64,000 nucleotides of DNA from an uncultured SAR116 cluster alpha proteobacterium (GCA_902625725.1 CACOCY010000009.1:1-64000), one strand, 5' to 3'; positions 34,730-45,322 are shown, counted from the first letter of the stretch. The notes: generated by a model not told the origin, from the sequence alone. A program made the numbers and translations.

Positions 34730-35860
34730 TTATTTTCTAGAAAGCAAGAATATATCTTGTTTTTCTGTCAATTTATAACCTAAAGAATTTAAATTTGTCG
34801 TAAACTGTGCGACATCACCCGATATAGTAATTCTTATAATCCCATTGGAATCTGAAAGTGAAATAGGATTAATTTTGCGTACGATGGGCATGGAAGACAA
34901 AGTCTTTTTTAAATTACGCCAGTTAGACAATGATTCTACAAATATTCGAGCGATTAATACAAAATCTGTCTGAGGTGAGATTTGATTTTTTTGTTTCCAA
35001 AATTTTTCAAGTTCCGATATCAAACTATATTGAAATTCTTCAAATAAAACAGCAAGATTTTTAGTGCCATTCAGTTCATGAACTTCGTTCTTAAGAGTTG
35101 TGATTAGTTTAGCGTTGTCATCGAATAAACGAGAACTGAATCGTAAAATAGGAACAGTAGTATTATGATCGATTTCTGCAGCTACTATCAATAGCTGGCT
35201 AGCCTTTACTGCTTGTATTGCTAATTTTAGTATCTCTTGATCTTCCGCGAATATAGCCTCCTCTTTCAACCGCCTTTGTATTTTAATATTTGGCTTAATA
35301 GACACAAATGATAACAAGCCATTATATGATTTACTATGTTCGCTCCACGAGTTTAACCAATTATTATTCTCGTTCCAAACAACAGCACCTGATGCCTCCT
35401 TCCAAATTGGAATAGTTACAATTGGTGGACTTACTAATTCTGCCCAAGTCAGGCCTTTCCGTCTAAAAAGAGAACGCACCTCTCTTGCGTCAAAGCAAAA
35501 ATCTATTTCCCCTAAATATCGTCTAGCTAGAGTCGTCTCGTTGTGAATATGCAGATAGGAGAGGTAATCCGGTGGTTCCACCTTTGAAATGATCTCTGAA
35601 ACATCTTCCTTACTGATAAGCAATCTCTTTAGAACCCTCTCAAATGCGTGAACTGACGCTTTGCTAATCCCGTATTCACGAGCTTGGGTACCTGTGTCTG
35701 AAATTTCATCAATCGTCACATTTTGTACTGCAAATGCAGGTGAGATACATTTTTGCTCAGCGTTTCCTTCTAAACTAAAAAATATAAGGCTCGCTGTTAC
35801 AACAAGTGCCATTTGTTTGCAGGACAATTTGCAATTCCTATTGCTATGAATTAAAACCAC
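34730..35860 (-). CDS. DUF2066 domain protein, exported
   Basis: A 376-residue protein with a hydrophobic N-terminus (MALVVTASLIFFSLEGNAEQ) that looks like a signal peptide, and then the DUF2066 pattern: AREYGISKASVHAFERVLKR, CFDAREVRSLFRRKGLTWAE and SPPIVTIPIW. The family is common in Proteobacteria next to hda and purM, but its biochemical role is unknown. GTG 35860 is the start given; the ATG at codon 17 would still keep the signal peptide. Confidence 0.8.
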   Translation of the reverse strand: MVLIHSNRNCKLSCKQMALVVTASLIFFSLEGNAEQKCISPAFAVQNVTIDEISDTGTQAREYGISKASVHAFERVLKRLLISKEDVSEIISKVEPPDYLSYLHIHNETTLARRYLGEIDFCFDAREVRSLFRRKGLTWAELVSPPIVTIPIWKEASGAVVWNENNNWLNSWSEHSKSYNGLLSFVSIKPNIKIQRRLKEEAIFAEDQEILKLAIQAVKASQLLIVAAEIDHNTTVPILRFSSRLFDDNAKLITTLKNEVHELNGTKNLAVLFEEFQYSLISELEKFWKQKNQISPQTDFVLIARIFVESLSNWRNLKKTLSSMPIVRKINPISLSDSNGIIRITISGDVAQFTTNLNSLGYKLTEKQDIFLLSRK

Positions 35861-35911
35861 ACTAAAGTTTAATGAAATTATTATATACCATATAATAAGG
35901 GTCTGACCAGT

Positions 35912-36985
35912 ATGGATAAAAAAAACAATCCATCCCCCATCACTTATTCAAGTTCAGGTGTAGATATAGATGCAGGAAATGCATTGATAGAAGCTATTAA
36001 ACCTCACGCAAGGAGAACAAGAACTGACGGTGGTAAAGCAGAACTTGGTGGTTTTGGAGCTTTATTTGATATAAAAAATGCTGGTTTTTTAGATCCTATT
36101 TTAGTTTCTGCCACAGATGGGGTAGGTACTAAGTTAGATGTAGCTCACAAAAGTGGAATACATAGAGGACTTGGCATTGACCTAGTTGCGATGTGTGCGA
36201 ATGACCTGTTAGCGCAAGGAGCAACACCTTTATTTTTCTTAGATTATTTTGCCACTGGGAAACTAAAACCAGAGGTGGCCTTAGAAGTTATAGCTGGCAT
36301 TGCGGATGGCTGCCTAGAAGCCGGATGCGCATTCATAGGGGGAGAAACTGCAGAAATGCCCGGTATCTATAATAATGACCAATATGACTTAGCAGGTTTT
36401 TGTGTCGGAGCAGTTGAAAGAGATCAAATTTTGTCACCTGAAAAAGTAAAGTTAGGTAACGTGGCTATTGCTCTTCAGTCATCAGGCCTACACGCAAATG
36501 GTTTTTCTCTTGTTCGAAATTTAATTCAGCAGGAAAATTTAAATTATAATAGCCCATCCCCCTTTGATAGAAATATTTCACTTGCTAAGAGCATCCTCTC
36601 ACCAACAAGAATTTATAAAGCGGCAGTAGAAGCTGCAATATTATTTGGTGGTGTTACAGGATTTTCCCATATCACTGGAGGGGGGTTAATTGAAAATCCA
36701 CCAAGATGCTTTAGTAAAGATTTATGCCTGAGATTAAGTTTAAAACATCGCCCGCTACCTCCAGTTTTTCAATGGATCAAGTCCACTGGTAATATATCTG
36801 ATGTTGAATTTGCACGTACATTTAATTGCGGTATTGGTGGTATAATCTTTGTTGAAGAAGAAACAGCAGACAGCCTTCTCAGAGTGATTAGAGAAACAGG
36901 GGAAGATGCTTGGATAGCTGGTCAGATAGAGAGCCGAATTGATAAACCTGTTATACTAGAGGATACCAAAAATTCATGGGCTTGA
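35912..36985 (+). CDS. purM: Phosphoribosylformylglycinamidine cyclo-ligase (AIR synthetase)
   Basis: The 357-residue protein has GGFGALFDI, SATDGVGTKLDVA, CVNDLLAQGA-like CANDLLAQGATPLFFLDYF, GGETAEMPGIY and TGFSHITGGGLIENPPR, all typical of PurM. It closes the imidazole ring in purine synthesis. It is divergent from the DUF2066 gene and followed by purN after 27 bp. Confidence 0.97.
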   Translation: MDKKNNPSPITYSSSGVDIDAGNALIEAIKPHARRTRTDGGKAELGGFGALFDIKNAGFLDPILVSATDGVGTKLDVAHKSGIHRGLGIDLVAMCANDLLAQGATPLFFLDYFATGKLKPEVALEVIAGIADGCLEAGCAFIGGETAEMPGIYNNDQYDLAGFCVGAVERDQILSPEKVKLGNVAIALQSSGLHANGFSLVRNLIQQENLNYNSPSPFDRNISLAKSILSPTRIYKAAVEAAILFGGVTGFSHITGGGLIENPPRCFSKDLCLRLSLKHRPLPPVFQWIKSTGNISDVEFARTFNCGIGGIIFVEEETADSLLRVIRETGEDAWIAGQIESRIDKPVILEDTKNSWA

Positions 36986-37012
36986 TCTTTCAAAACTTTA
37001 TGCAAACTTAAA

Positions 37013-37693
37013 ATGTCAAAAATCGCTATTCTAATATCAGGGCGCGGCAGCAATATGACCGCGTTATTAAATGCAATCAAAACAAAAAATCTCGATTGCC
37101 ACGTTGTGTGCGTTATCGCAAATAAAAAGTCACAAGGACTTGAATTTGCCGCAAAACGCAATATCCCAACTAGACTTATAGAACGCAATAAATTTGACAG
37201 CAAAGAAACTCACGAAATCAAACTTATTGATGTGCTATTAAGTTACCAGCCCGATTGGATTTTACTAGCAGGATATATGGCCATACTTTCCCCAAAAATT
37301 ATTGAGGTTTTTGGAGGAAAAATAATAAATATTCATCCCTCTCTGCTACCTAAGTTCAAGGGACTTGATACACATCGCAGAGCAATGGAAGCCAAAGAGA
37401 ATAAACATGGGACTACTATACACATAGTAACAAATGAGCTAGACGGTGGCCCTATAATTGCCCAGTCTGAAATAAACGTGTTACCGAGTGATACAAGTGA
37501 AACATTGAGGCATCGTGTACTTGAAGAAGAGCACATTTTGTATCCTCTAGTTTTAGAAGCGCTAACAAAAAAATATCTAGAGATCAAATCTTTCAAAGTA
37601 ATTTGGCATCAAGCCCCACCAATGTTTGAGTTGGAAAATAAAGCGATAGAGGTTTCCGTCAAGCCTTTTTTGAAGATAAAAAATATAGTTTAA
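37013..37693 (+). CDS. purN: Phosphoribosylglycinamide formyltransferase
   Basis: A 226-residue protein with ISGRGSNMTALLNAI at the N-terminus, the catalytic NIHPSLLPKFKGLDTHRRA (Asn and His) and HIVTNELDGGPIIAQ with the catalytic Asp. It formylates GAR with 10-formyl-THF in purine synthesis. The last 20 residues extend a little beyond the usual end. Operon with purM. Confidence 0.96.
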   Translation: MSKIAILISGRGSNMTALLNAIKTKNLDCHVVCVIANKKSQGLEFAAKRNIPTRLIERNKFDSKETHEIKLIDVLLSYQPDWILLAGYMAILSPKIIEVFGGKIINIHPSLLPKFKGLDTHRRAMEAKENKHGTTIHIVTNELDGGPIIAQSEINVLPSDTSETLRHRVLEEEHILYPLVLEALTKKYLEIKSFKVIWHQAPPMFELENKAIEVSVKPFLKIKNIV

Positions 37694-37771
37694 ATCGATT
37701 GCCTATTGTTTCCTTTCAGTGCATTATAAATTTAACATTAGTTTACGCTAGTAAAAAGGTACGATACAAAA

Positions 37772-37903
37772 ATGAAGACGGATAAATTTGACAAGCAAGC
37801 TGTCAATCATCTCTCCTTTTATGAAGGATTTCTCTCTCTATCTAAGATAGTAATAGCTGGTATTATTACGATTTTGATATTAATGGCTATTTTCCTTCTT
37901 TAA
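37772..37903 (+). CDS. aa3-type cytochrome c oxidase subunit IV, small
   Basis: A 43-residue frame from ATG 37772. The sequence has a hydrophilic start with HLSFYEGFLSLSKIVIAGII and a single membrane helix to the C-terminus. This resembles the bacterial aa3-type oxidase subunit IV family (H...f.gF..l.k....) of Alphaproteobacteria, a one-helix subunit of complex IV. It lies between purN and ndk without other oxidase genes, a known type of location for this small gene. Confidence 0.65.
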   Translation: MKTDKFDKQAVNHLSFYEGFLSLSKIVIAGIITILILMAIFLL

Positions 37904-37987
37904 AAAATATTATTCTTGTAAAGCAATAAATTCATTATTACGTGTTAAATTGTTCAATTCTGAAATCATCACAGAAAGTGATAGATT

Positions 37988-38410
37988 TTAGCTCACAATC
38001 TCACTATCTATAAAAAAATGAGCGATTTCTGCAACAGCGTTTTCATAACTATCAGAACCGTGAACTGAATTAGCTTCTATACTTTCAGCATACTCTTTTC
38101 TAATTGTTCCCTCTGCAGCTTCGGACGGATTTGTTGCTCCCATTATCTCTCTATACAACAGAACCGCATTCTCACCCTCTAGGACTTGCACTATCACAGG
38201 ACCAGAGGTCATGAAGGAGACTAAATCGCTATAAAATGGTCTTTCTGCGTGTATAGCATAAAAATCTTTTGCCTGTTTTTCAGACATAAGTATTCTCTTT
38301 TGAGCTACAATCCGCAAACCACTCGCCTCTATTTTCGCGTTAATAGCACCCGTTATATTACGTCTTGTGGCATCTGGTTTAATGATTGAGAAAGTACGTT
38401 GTATTGACAT
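37988..38410 (-). CDS. ndk: Nucleoside diphosphate kinase
   Basis: A 140-residue protein. [19 protein letters not shown] is the N-terminal signature, and [16 protein letters not shown] has the catalytic His with the HGSD motif. It balances nucleoside triphosphate pools. The length is standard. Downstream neighbours on the same strand are absent; holC lies upstream-side on the same strand with its own spacing. Confidence 0.97.
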   Translation of the reverse strand: MSIQRTFSIIKPDATRRNITGAINAKIEASGLRIVAQKRILMSEKQAKDFYAIHAERPFYSDLVSFMTSGPVIVQVLEGENAVLLYREIMGATNPSEAAEGTIRKEYAESIEANSVHGSDSYENAVAEIAHFFIDSEIVS

Positions 38411-38594
38411 AAAATATTCCTTTTTTAAAAAGTGTACGCGCTAAGTTATAATTTTTAATACAAACTATACAATAAAGCCAGCAAACTCTATGTTGCAAGC
38501 CAAACAAGTCAATTGAGAAAACAAAACCTCCTATCAAAGGCTCCTTTCAAAAATATTTTCATATAAAAATATGTTGAACTCATATTAATAGGAT

Positions 38595-39059
38595 TTACTT
38601 ACTTTGGTGCCAACCACCTGAGTCAGTCTGAGTGAAATAGCGACAAACATTTTGAGGTCTTAAGGACAAATCACGCCATTGACCTCTTGCATTTTCTAAC
38701 TCGTTTGTTGAGGACCCATCAAATAAATTAAACACATGCGTAAAAGCATTAGGTTTTCCTAGACTTAAACCGTTTGTTAACATTAAAATGTCTGCGTTTA
38801 TTGGATTATCTTCAGCTGTTGAAGATAACCAAATAGGTGCAAAATCAGAAAGACCTTCATCAAATAAACCATGTGCAATAAAACTATCTTTTTTATTAGT
38901 CCACAGGTTATCGCTCAAAGATGAAAGTTTATCCTCTGGAGCAACAATTAGTAATTTATTAGAGTTTCTAAGTGCTTCTTCTGCAATTAAAATTGCTGGT
39001 TCAATATAATCACCAAAAACGATATGATAAAAATCAAATCTATGAAACGTTTTACTCAC
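38595..39059 (-). CDS. holC: DNA polymerase III chi subunit
   Basis: A 154-residue protein with the HolC pattern: FDFYHIV at the start, NKLLIVAPEDKLSSLSDNLW, FIAHGLFDEGLSDFAPIWLS and HVFNLFDGSS. Chi links the clamp loader to SSB. It starts with GTG directly after the pepA stop, so pepA-holC is one operon, as in many Proteobacteria. Confidence 0.9.
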   Translation of the reverse strand: MSKTFHRFDFYHIVFGDYIEPAILIAEEALRNSNKLLIVAPEDKLSSLSDNLWTNKKDSFIAHGLFDEGLSDFAPIWLSSTAEDNPINADILMLTNGLSLGKPNAFTHVFNLFDGSSTNELENARGQWRDLSLRPQNVCRYFTQTDSGGWHQSK

Positions 39060-39062
39060 TAA

Positions 39063-40520
39063 TCAGTCATCCTTGACTGGTTGCCAGTCGTCTATAACTT
39101 GATTAAGCAGTCTTACTCCAAAGCCTGTGCCGCCCTTAGGTACACCAGCAGCAACATTATCCGACCACGCCTTGCCAGCAATATCAAGATGAGCCCATGG
39201 GATATTTTTGTTTATAAACCTATTTAGAAAACAAGCTGCCGTTATGGATCCACCGAGTGGACCACCTATATTTTTCATGTCTGCAATATGCGATTTGAGC
39301 TGTTTGTTATAGGCCTCTTCCATTGGCATCCTCCAGCTTTTTTCAGAAACTTTCTTCCCTGCCCTCATGATTTGCTCGCATAGTTTATCACTATTAGAGA
39401 ACAAACCTGCGTATTCTTTGCCCAAAGACGCGATTATAGATCCTGTCAAGGTCGCAAGATCAATGATAGCTTGGGGTTTATATTCTTGCTGGACGTAAGT
39501 AAGCACGTCTGCAAGCACAAGCCTGCCCTCTGCGTCCGTATTTATCACCTCAATAGTTTGACCTGACATAGAAGTAACTACATCTCCAGGCCGCTGTGCA
39601 TTGCCATCCGGCATATTTTCAACAAGACCAATAACCCCGACCACATTTTTATTGACTTTTCGGCCAGCTAAGGCACACATGGCGCCGGTTACCGCCCCTG
39701 CTCCTCCCATATCCCATTTCATATCTTCCATCCCTCTTGAGGGCTTTATGGATATACCACCAGTATCAAAGCACACACCTTTACCCACCAAGGCTAATGG
39801 TGATTCCTCTCCTCCTCCATTCCACTCCATCACCACAATAATGGACTCTCGAACACTACCTTGACCAACACCAAGAAGAGCACCCATACCAAGTTTCATC
39901 ATTTCTTTTTCAGTTAGGATAGAAACTCTTAAACCTAGTTCATTTAGCTGCTCACACCTTTCGGCAAACTTTTTAGGAAAAAGGACATTAGCCGGTTCAA
40001 AAGCAAGGTCTCGTGCCAGATGCACACCATCCGCAATAGCTTTCACATTTGACCATATTTTCTCAAATCGAGTTTCTTTAATACCCGTAATAACAAGAGT
40101 TACATCTGTAGACACTAATTCTTTTTTAGAGAAATATTTGTTAAATTCATAAGAAGCAAGAGTTGCCCCTAACAAAATACCTTCTATAATTTCATCCTTC
40201 AAATTCTCAGGCGCAAAAATTACTTCATGAAATGGCTTTTTTTTCATCGCTTTAAAAAGTTCATCGCCCCATTTTTCTGCCTCGACTATTGTTTTTAGCC
40301 CTTCTCCCATCCCACCAATCAGAACATTATGATTTTTAGGAAAAACAGATAAAAAAGCACCATTTTTTGCTTTGTAAGAGACCCTGTCCATGCAATCACT
40401 TATGTTATCAGCTAAGTCTTTTTTTACATCTTGAAGAAATTCAAGTTTGTTATTTACACAAAAAACAGTAGCACTCTGTTTCGGGCTTAATGAAAAAATA
40501 GCTTTAAATTGAAAACTCAT
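39063..40520 (-). CDS. pepA: Leucyl aminopeptidase (M17)
   Basis: The 485-residue protein has VGKGVCFDTGGISIKPSRGM and the signature NTDAEGRLVLADVLTY, with the metal ligands Lys, Asp and Glu of the M17 family in the C-terminal half. It removes N-terminal amino acids and acts as a hexamer. It is upstream of holC and divergent from lptF. Confidence 0.96.
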   Translation of the reverse strand: MSFQFKAIFSLSPKQSATVFCVNNKLEFLQDVKKDLADNISDCMDRVSYKAKNGAFLSVFPKNHNVLIGGMGEGLKTIVEAEKWGDELFKAMKKKPFHEVIFAPENLKDEIIEGILLGATLASYEFNKYFSKKELVSTDVTLVITGIKETRFEKIWSNVKAIADGVHLARDLAFEPANVLFPKKFAERCEQLNELGLRVSILTEKEMMKLGMGALLGVGQGSVRESIIVVMEWNGGGEESPLALVGKGVCFDTGGISIKPSRGMEDMKWDMGGAGAVTGAMCALAGRKVNKNVVGVIGLVENMPDGNAQRPGDVVTSMSGQTIEVINTDAEGRLVLADVLTYVQQEYKPQAIIDLATLTGSIIASLGKEYAGLFSNSDKLCEQIMRAGKKVSEKSWRMPMEEAYNKQLKSHIADMKNIGGPLGGSITAACFLNRFINKNIPWAHLDIAGKAWSDNVAAGVPKGGTGFGVRLLNQVIDDWQPVKDD

Positions 40521-40723
40521 TTTATGAAATTCCTACAAAGTTATTAGCAAATATTTGCAGCATATAATAAAAACGCTAGTTTTATGGGGGTTGTGAAGAA
40601 CATTTGCAATAAAAATCGTTTTGCATAAGTCATATAAGACACTATCTTATATTTTAATTTATATGTGCAAATTTAGAAAAATATGTTTAAAACTATGGAA
40701 AAAAAGCAGCTTTTGGTACTTTC

Positions 40724-41848
40724 ATGAACAACCAAATCAACAAATATTTATTTAACCATATTGTGGGAATATGGTTAATTATATTAAGCTGTTTAATGAT
40801 TGTAATATGGTTAAATCAATCTCTTCGTATATTAGAGATTGTCATCACGCAAGGGGCCTCTTCTATAGAGTTTTTGAGCTATTCTATCCTTGCAGCGCCT
40901 CTCTGGATGATTGTTACTATTCCGATTTCTGCATTTATAGCTATATTGTGGACACTTCATCGTTTTCTCGCAGATAGAGAAATTGTTGTAATGCATGCTG
41001 TTGGCTTGAGCCCACTCCAACTTTCTATTGCGCCGATTAGTTTTAGTTTGATATTATGTTTTCTTTTGTTTTTTAATTCATTGGTGCTACTCCCGCTAAG
41101 CTTTTCTAAATTTAAAACAGTTCAAGATGATGTGCGCAACACTATTCCAAAATTACTAATACAAGATAATGTTTTCATCGATATTGATAAAAATTTAACA
41201 ATTTTCATAGGAGAAAAGCATTCCAGAAATGCAGTTGGAAATGTATTCATTCAAGATAGACGCGATCGAATTCATCATGTTACGTTCACAGCAAAATCTG
41301 GAGAATTCAGAACTTTAAAAAATAAGCCTGTATTTGTTCTTCTTCAGGGTCAAAGGACCGAAACAAGCGTTGAACTAAGAAAAAGTACAACCTTGTCATT
41401 TGATAGTTATACACTCAACATCACAAGAGCTAATGAAAAACAATCTACCTTGGAGCGTATAAAAGATGCAAATGAAGAGTCTGTCTCAAACCTATTTAAA
41501 CGTGAGCTGGCACTAAATGATCGTTATTGGCGACAAAGATATGCAGAAGGACATTATAGATTATCTTCTCCAATAATGGTTGTTTCTTTATCATTTACGG
41601 CCGTTGCTCTATTTTTTTATCGACTTTCAAAGCAATTAAGCAATGTAAAACGCTTATTACTCGCTGGGCTTCTAGGTTTTGGCATTCAAATTTTATACAT
41701 TGTTAGCAAGTCAGCAGTGATTAATTATCCATTTTTATGGCCATCAATGTACATTATTCCTGTCGTACCGGTGATAATTGGTTTCTTGAGCATAGTTCGC
41801 AGCAGTCAAAAAGATAAATTACTAAACTTTCAATTAGCGGAGCTTTAG
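40724..41848 (+). CDS. lptF: LPS export permease LptF
   Basis: A 374-residue inner-membrane protein with three N-terminal and three C-terminal helices around a periplasmic domain (about 125-270). LADREIVVMHAVGLSPLQL is the typical coupling-helix motif after helix two. With LptG and LptB it extracts LPS from the inner membrane. It is followed by lptG after two bases. lptF and lptG precede surA, pdxA and rsmA; lptD, which often lies between lptG and surA, is not there. Confidence 0.92.
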   Translation: MNNQINKYLFNHIVGIWLIILSCLMIVIWLNQSLRILEIVITQGASSIEFLSYSILAAPLWMIVTIPISAFIAILWTLHRFLADREIVVMHAVGLSPLQLSIAPISFSLILCFLLFFNSLVLLPLSFSKFKTVQDDVRNTIPKLLIQDNVFIDIDKNLTIFIGEKHSRNAVGNVFIQDRRDRIHHVTFTAKSGEFRTLKNKPVFVLLQGQRTETSVELRKSTTLSFDSYTLNITRANEKQSTLERIKDANEESVSNLFKRELALNDRYWRQRYAEGHYRLSSPIMVVSLSFTAVALFFYRLSKQLSNVKRLLLAGLLGFGIQILYIVSKSAVINYPFLWPSMYIIPVVPVIIGFLSIVRSSQKDKLLNFQLAEL

Positions 41849-41850
41849 GA

Positions 41851-42957
41851 GTGAACTGGTTTCCATCCTTAACTGTGACAATCTATCTAGCGCGGATCTA
41901 CTTAATGTGGGTGAGTGGAACCTTGCTCATATTACTAAGTTTTGTTTCTCTTATAGATTTTGTAGAATTATTTCATCGTGTATCAAAATATGATTTAGAT
42001 GTCTCTAATTTTAACGTATTTATGCTAGGTTTGTTTAATTTACCCACACTATTTGATGAAATTCTGCCATTCGGATTACTATTTGGTTCTGCTATTTGCT
42101 TTTATTTCTGGTCGAAATCTCGTCAAATTGTTGCTATTAGAAGCTTCGGCCTTAATATTTGGCAGACCCTCTTCCCCGTAATAATAGCAGCTGGATTTAT
42201 CGGTTTAATACATATACTTATTTTAAACCCGATTTCCGCTATTATAAGTCAACAACATGACTCACAAATGAATTCTATTTTCAAAAATCAAAAAAATAAT
42301 CTTGTATCCATTTCAGCTTCAGGAATTTGGCTTAGAGATACATTTGTGAACGATAAAATAATCATTAATGGCTCAAATATGAATACGGAAAAAGCCATTA
42401 TTTTCAATCCAGTCTTATATGTGCTCAATGAGTCTGGTGGTTTAAAGTGGCTAATAACAGCTAAGTCTATGAAACTTAACACTGGATTCTGGGTATTTGA
42501 CTCACCGCGTCGAATAAAGCAAGACGGAAAAATTGAAATTTTGGAAAATTATAATCCAGAATCAACTTTGGAGAAATCTATTATGGTTAATGCCGGAAGG
42601 CCCCCGAGAACCATAAGCATATATGCACTATCTGATTATATTGATACATTGAAAACTGCTGGAATTCCCGTAGAAAAACTGCAAGTGCAATTTCATAAAA
42701 CACTTGCTTTACCAATTCAACTTATTGGACTTGCTCTCCTTGCTGCTAGCTTTACATTATTAAATCTCGTGGGCCAAAGAGGAATAAGAATTATAATTTA
42801 TGGCTTAATAGCCAGTTTCGTATATTATTTTATATCGGACTTAATTTTTCTGCTTGGTCATAATTCAAGACTGCCAGAAATAATTGCAGGGTGGCTTCCG
42901 TCTATATTAATTCTCACAATCAGTGGTTTTCTTCTTGCTCGTGGAGATGAACATTGA
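41851..42957 (+). CDS. lptG: LPS export permease LptG
   Basis: A 368-residue paralogue of LptF. YLARIYLMWVSGTLLILL opens helix one; FYFWSKSRQIVAIRSFGLNI is the coupling helix after helix two. The start is GTG at 41851 with GGAG just upstream. A periplasmic domain fills the middle and three helices close the protein. It pairs with LptF in the LptB2FG exporter. Confidence 0.92.
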   Translation: MNWFPSLTVTIYLARIYLMWVSGTLLILLSFVSLIDFVELFHRVSKYDLDVSNFNVFMLGLFNLPTLFDEILPFGLLFGSAICFYFWSKSRQIVAIRSFGLNIWQTLFPVIIAAGFIGLIHILILNPISAIISQQHDSQMNSIFKNQKNNLVSISASGIWLRDTFVNDKIIINGSNMNTEKAIIFNPVLYVLNESGGLKWLITAKSMKLNTGFWVFDSPRRIKQDGKIEILENYNPESTLEKSIMVNAGRPPRTISIYALSDYIDTLKTAGIPVEKLQVQFHKTLALPIQLIGLALLAASFTLLNLVGQRGIRIIIYGLIASFVYYFISDLIFLLGHNSRLPEIIAGWLPSILILTISGFLLARGDEH

Positions 42958-42995
42958 TATCAAAATCTAATAATGTATAAAAAAACCTGTTTTAT

Positions 42996-44300
42996 ATGAT
43001 TTTTTTAAATTTAAAAACTATGACTTTCTCGTCATTTTTTGCCATTTTATTTCTTATATTCCAATTGGTTTTAGTAGAGATTAAACCTGTCTACGCCATA
43101 ACAAAAGCTTCTGTTGTTGCGGTTGTTGATGGCATTGCAATTTCCTCAATAGACTTACAAAATAAAATAAAACTATTGCTACTTACGATAGGTAAAAAAG
43201 AAAATACAGAAAATATAAGTCAATATCGTCAACAGGCTTTAGATATGTTAATTGATGAGACGTTAAAGACACAGGCAGGTATCTCTGCAAACCCATCTGC
43301 CTTGGAAAATGCATTAAAAACAGCGCCTTCTTTTTTCGAAGATATCTATGGAAGTAAAAATCTTACAGGTGCCGAGCGACTGCAATCTGCAGGGATTCAA
43401 GTTTCTACAGCGCTTGACCAAATAAGTTCAGACGTTATTTGGACAGGAGTATTAACAACAAAATTCAAGCGTCAATTTTCACAAGTCGATTTACTTGCAA
43501 ATGCAGAGCGAGAACGACTGCTTAGCAACTTATCAGCCCCACAATATAAAATTTCTGAAATAGTTTTAATGCCTATTCCTTCAAGACCGCTGGACCAAAC
43601 GCAAAAACTTGCTCAACAACTAGTACGGGCAATAAATCAAGGTGCAGATTTTAATGCAATTGCAGCCCAATATTCCATGTCAGGAAGTTCAAAGAATGGC
43701 GGAAAAATAGGATGGGTTCAAGCTCAACGACTCCCCACCGATATCCAAGTTGCAATTGAAAATGCACGATTTAAAAATATGAAATTAATTTCTGTTAAGT
43801 CTAACGAATTTTTTTATATTTTCAGATTGGAGGGGTATCGGGAATTAGGTTTTAATGACCCTGTCCTTGATAAGGTTTCAATCGCACGTGCCATAATAAA
43901 GCTACCATCTAATCTTTCTGACATAGCAATAAAAAAACAGGTCTCTAACTTAACCTCAGAAAGTAAAAAATTTGTCACATGCAAAGATTTAGTAGAATTT
44001 CATCAGGCCACTGGTAGCAACGTTTCTAGTCAAATTAATAATGTTGTGATTGAGCAACTAGAGGGCAGCTTCCGAGAAACAGTTCTCGAGTTAGATGTAC
44101 AGAAAGTTAGTGACGTATTTCATACAGCAAACAATGAACTTATTGTTTTTATGGTTTGTGGTCGTACCAAGGTAGAGCCAGATATTCCTCCTCTTGAAAA
44201 ATTAAAAGAGGCAGAATTCAACAAATTATATTCAGTATTAAGTCTCAGATATCTAATGCGCTTGCGAAGAGCAGCGAGTATCGAAATTAAAATAAAATGA
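42996..44300 (+). CDS. surA: Periplasmic chaperone/peptidyl-prolyl isomerase SurA
   Basis: A 434-residue exported protein with signal peptide (FFAILFLIFQLVLVE). The SurA N-terminal domain begins SVVAVVDGIAISSIDLQNKI. One parvulin domain is clear (about 185-285: YSMSGSSKNGGKIGWVQAQR). SurA escorts outer-membrane proteins through the periplasm. It overlaps pdxA by four bases (ATGA), the surA-pdxA-rsmA order seen in many Proteobacteria. Confidence 0.9.
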   Translation: MIFLNLKTMTFSSFFAILFLIFQLVLVEIKPVYAITKASVVAVVDGIAISSIDLQNKIKLLLLTIGKKENTENISQYRQQALDMLIDETLKTQAGISANPSALENALKTAPSFFEDIYGSKNLTGAERLQSAGIQVSTALDQISSDVIWTGVLTTKFKRQFSQVDLLANAERERLLSNLSAPQYKISEIVLMPIPSRPLDQTQKLAQQLVRAINQGADFNAIAAQYSMSGSSKNGGKIGWVQAQRLPTDIQVAIENARFKNMKLISVKSNEFFYIFRLEGYRELGFNDPVLDKVSIARAIIKLPSNLSDIAIKKQVSNLTSESKKFVTCKDLVEFHQATGSNVSSQINNVVIEQLEGSFRETVLELDVQKVSDVFHTANNELIVFMVCGRTKVEPDIPPLEKLKEAEFNKLYSVLSLRYLMRLRRAASIEIKIK

Positions 44301-45322
44301 GTTTTCACGGAATATCCAACAAACCTGTAATTGTAACATCAGGAGACCCAAGTGGTATTGGGCCTGAAGTCACCCTGAAAGCTGCACAAGTTTGTCGTAC
44401 CCCGTTCGTGGTAGTAGCAGACATTGACCACATGAGAAAATTATCGGCTGAGTTGGGTCTAGATTTAGTTATCGATCTATGGAAATCAGGTCAAAAACTT
44501 AAACCAAAAACATTATCAATTATACAGCAAACATGGTCTGCAGAGATAAAACCAGGAAAACCTAATGATAAAAATAGCGATGGTATTTTAAGCTCTATAA
44601 AAAGTGCCGTTGAACAGGTAAAAATAGGAAATGCATGCGCATTGGTAACAAACCCAATTAATAAGTTCGTTCTATACGAGTCCGGTTTCAAATTCCCTGG
44701 ACATACAGAATATTTAGCTTCGCTATCTGACAAAAAAAAGTATTCAGTCATGATGTTAGCAAATAGTCATTTGAGAGTAATACCCGTAACAATACATAAT
44801 TCTATTGCCAAGATACCAGAACTCCTTACATTTGATGCTATTTATCAAACAATAATAATAGTAAAACAAGACTTACAAAAATTTTTTGGAATATCAGAAC
44901 CAAAAATAGCCGTATGTGGATTAAATCCTCATGCTGGAGAAAGAGGCAAGCTCGGTAATGAGGATGAGACTATAATTAAACCCGTAATATTAAAACTTCA
45001 ATCAGAAGGTGTTAATGCCAAGGGCCCCTTACCAGCTGATAGTCTATTTCATCCTTCTGCACGGAATAAATTTGATTGTGTGATCGGAATGTATCATGAT
45101 CAAGTTCTACCTATTGTTAAAGCTCTTGATTTCGAGAAAACAGTAAACATCACACTCGGGCTAGATTTTATACGTACCTCACCTGATCATGGCACTGCCT
45201 ATGATATAGCGGGCAAAAATGTCGCAAATGCAGAAAGTTTGATAACTGCAATAGATACTGCGAGAATGATGAGTGATACATATTTATATTTTACTGCTAA
45301 AAATAAAAAAAGAAAAACTTAA
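44297..45322 (+). CDS. pdxA: 4-hydroxythreonine-4-phosphate dehydrogenase
   Basis: A 341-residue protein with SGDPSGIGPEVTLKAA, FPGHTEYLA, NPHAGERGKLGNEDE and GMYHDQVLPIVKALDF, all PdxA hallmarks, including the metal-binding His residues. It works in vitamin B6 synthesis. It overlaps surA and abuts rsmA directly. Confidence 0.96.
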   Translation: MSFHGISNKPVIVTSGDPSGIGPEVTLKAAQVCRTPFVVVADIDHMRKLSAELGLDLVIDLWKSGQKLKPKTLSIIQQTWSAEIKPGKPNDKNSDGILSSIKSAVEQVKIGNACALVTNPINKFVLYESGFKFPGHTEYLASLSDKKKYSVMMLANSHLRVIPVTIHNSIAKIPELLTFDAIYQTIIIVKQDLQKFFGISEPKIAVCGLNPHAGERGKLGNEDETIIKPVILKLQSEGVNAKGPLPADSLFHPSARNKFDCVIGMYHDQVLPIVKALDFEKTVNITLGLDFIRTSPDHGTAYDIAGKNVANAESLITAIDTARMMSDTYLYFTAKNKKRKT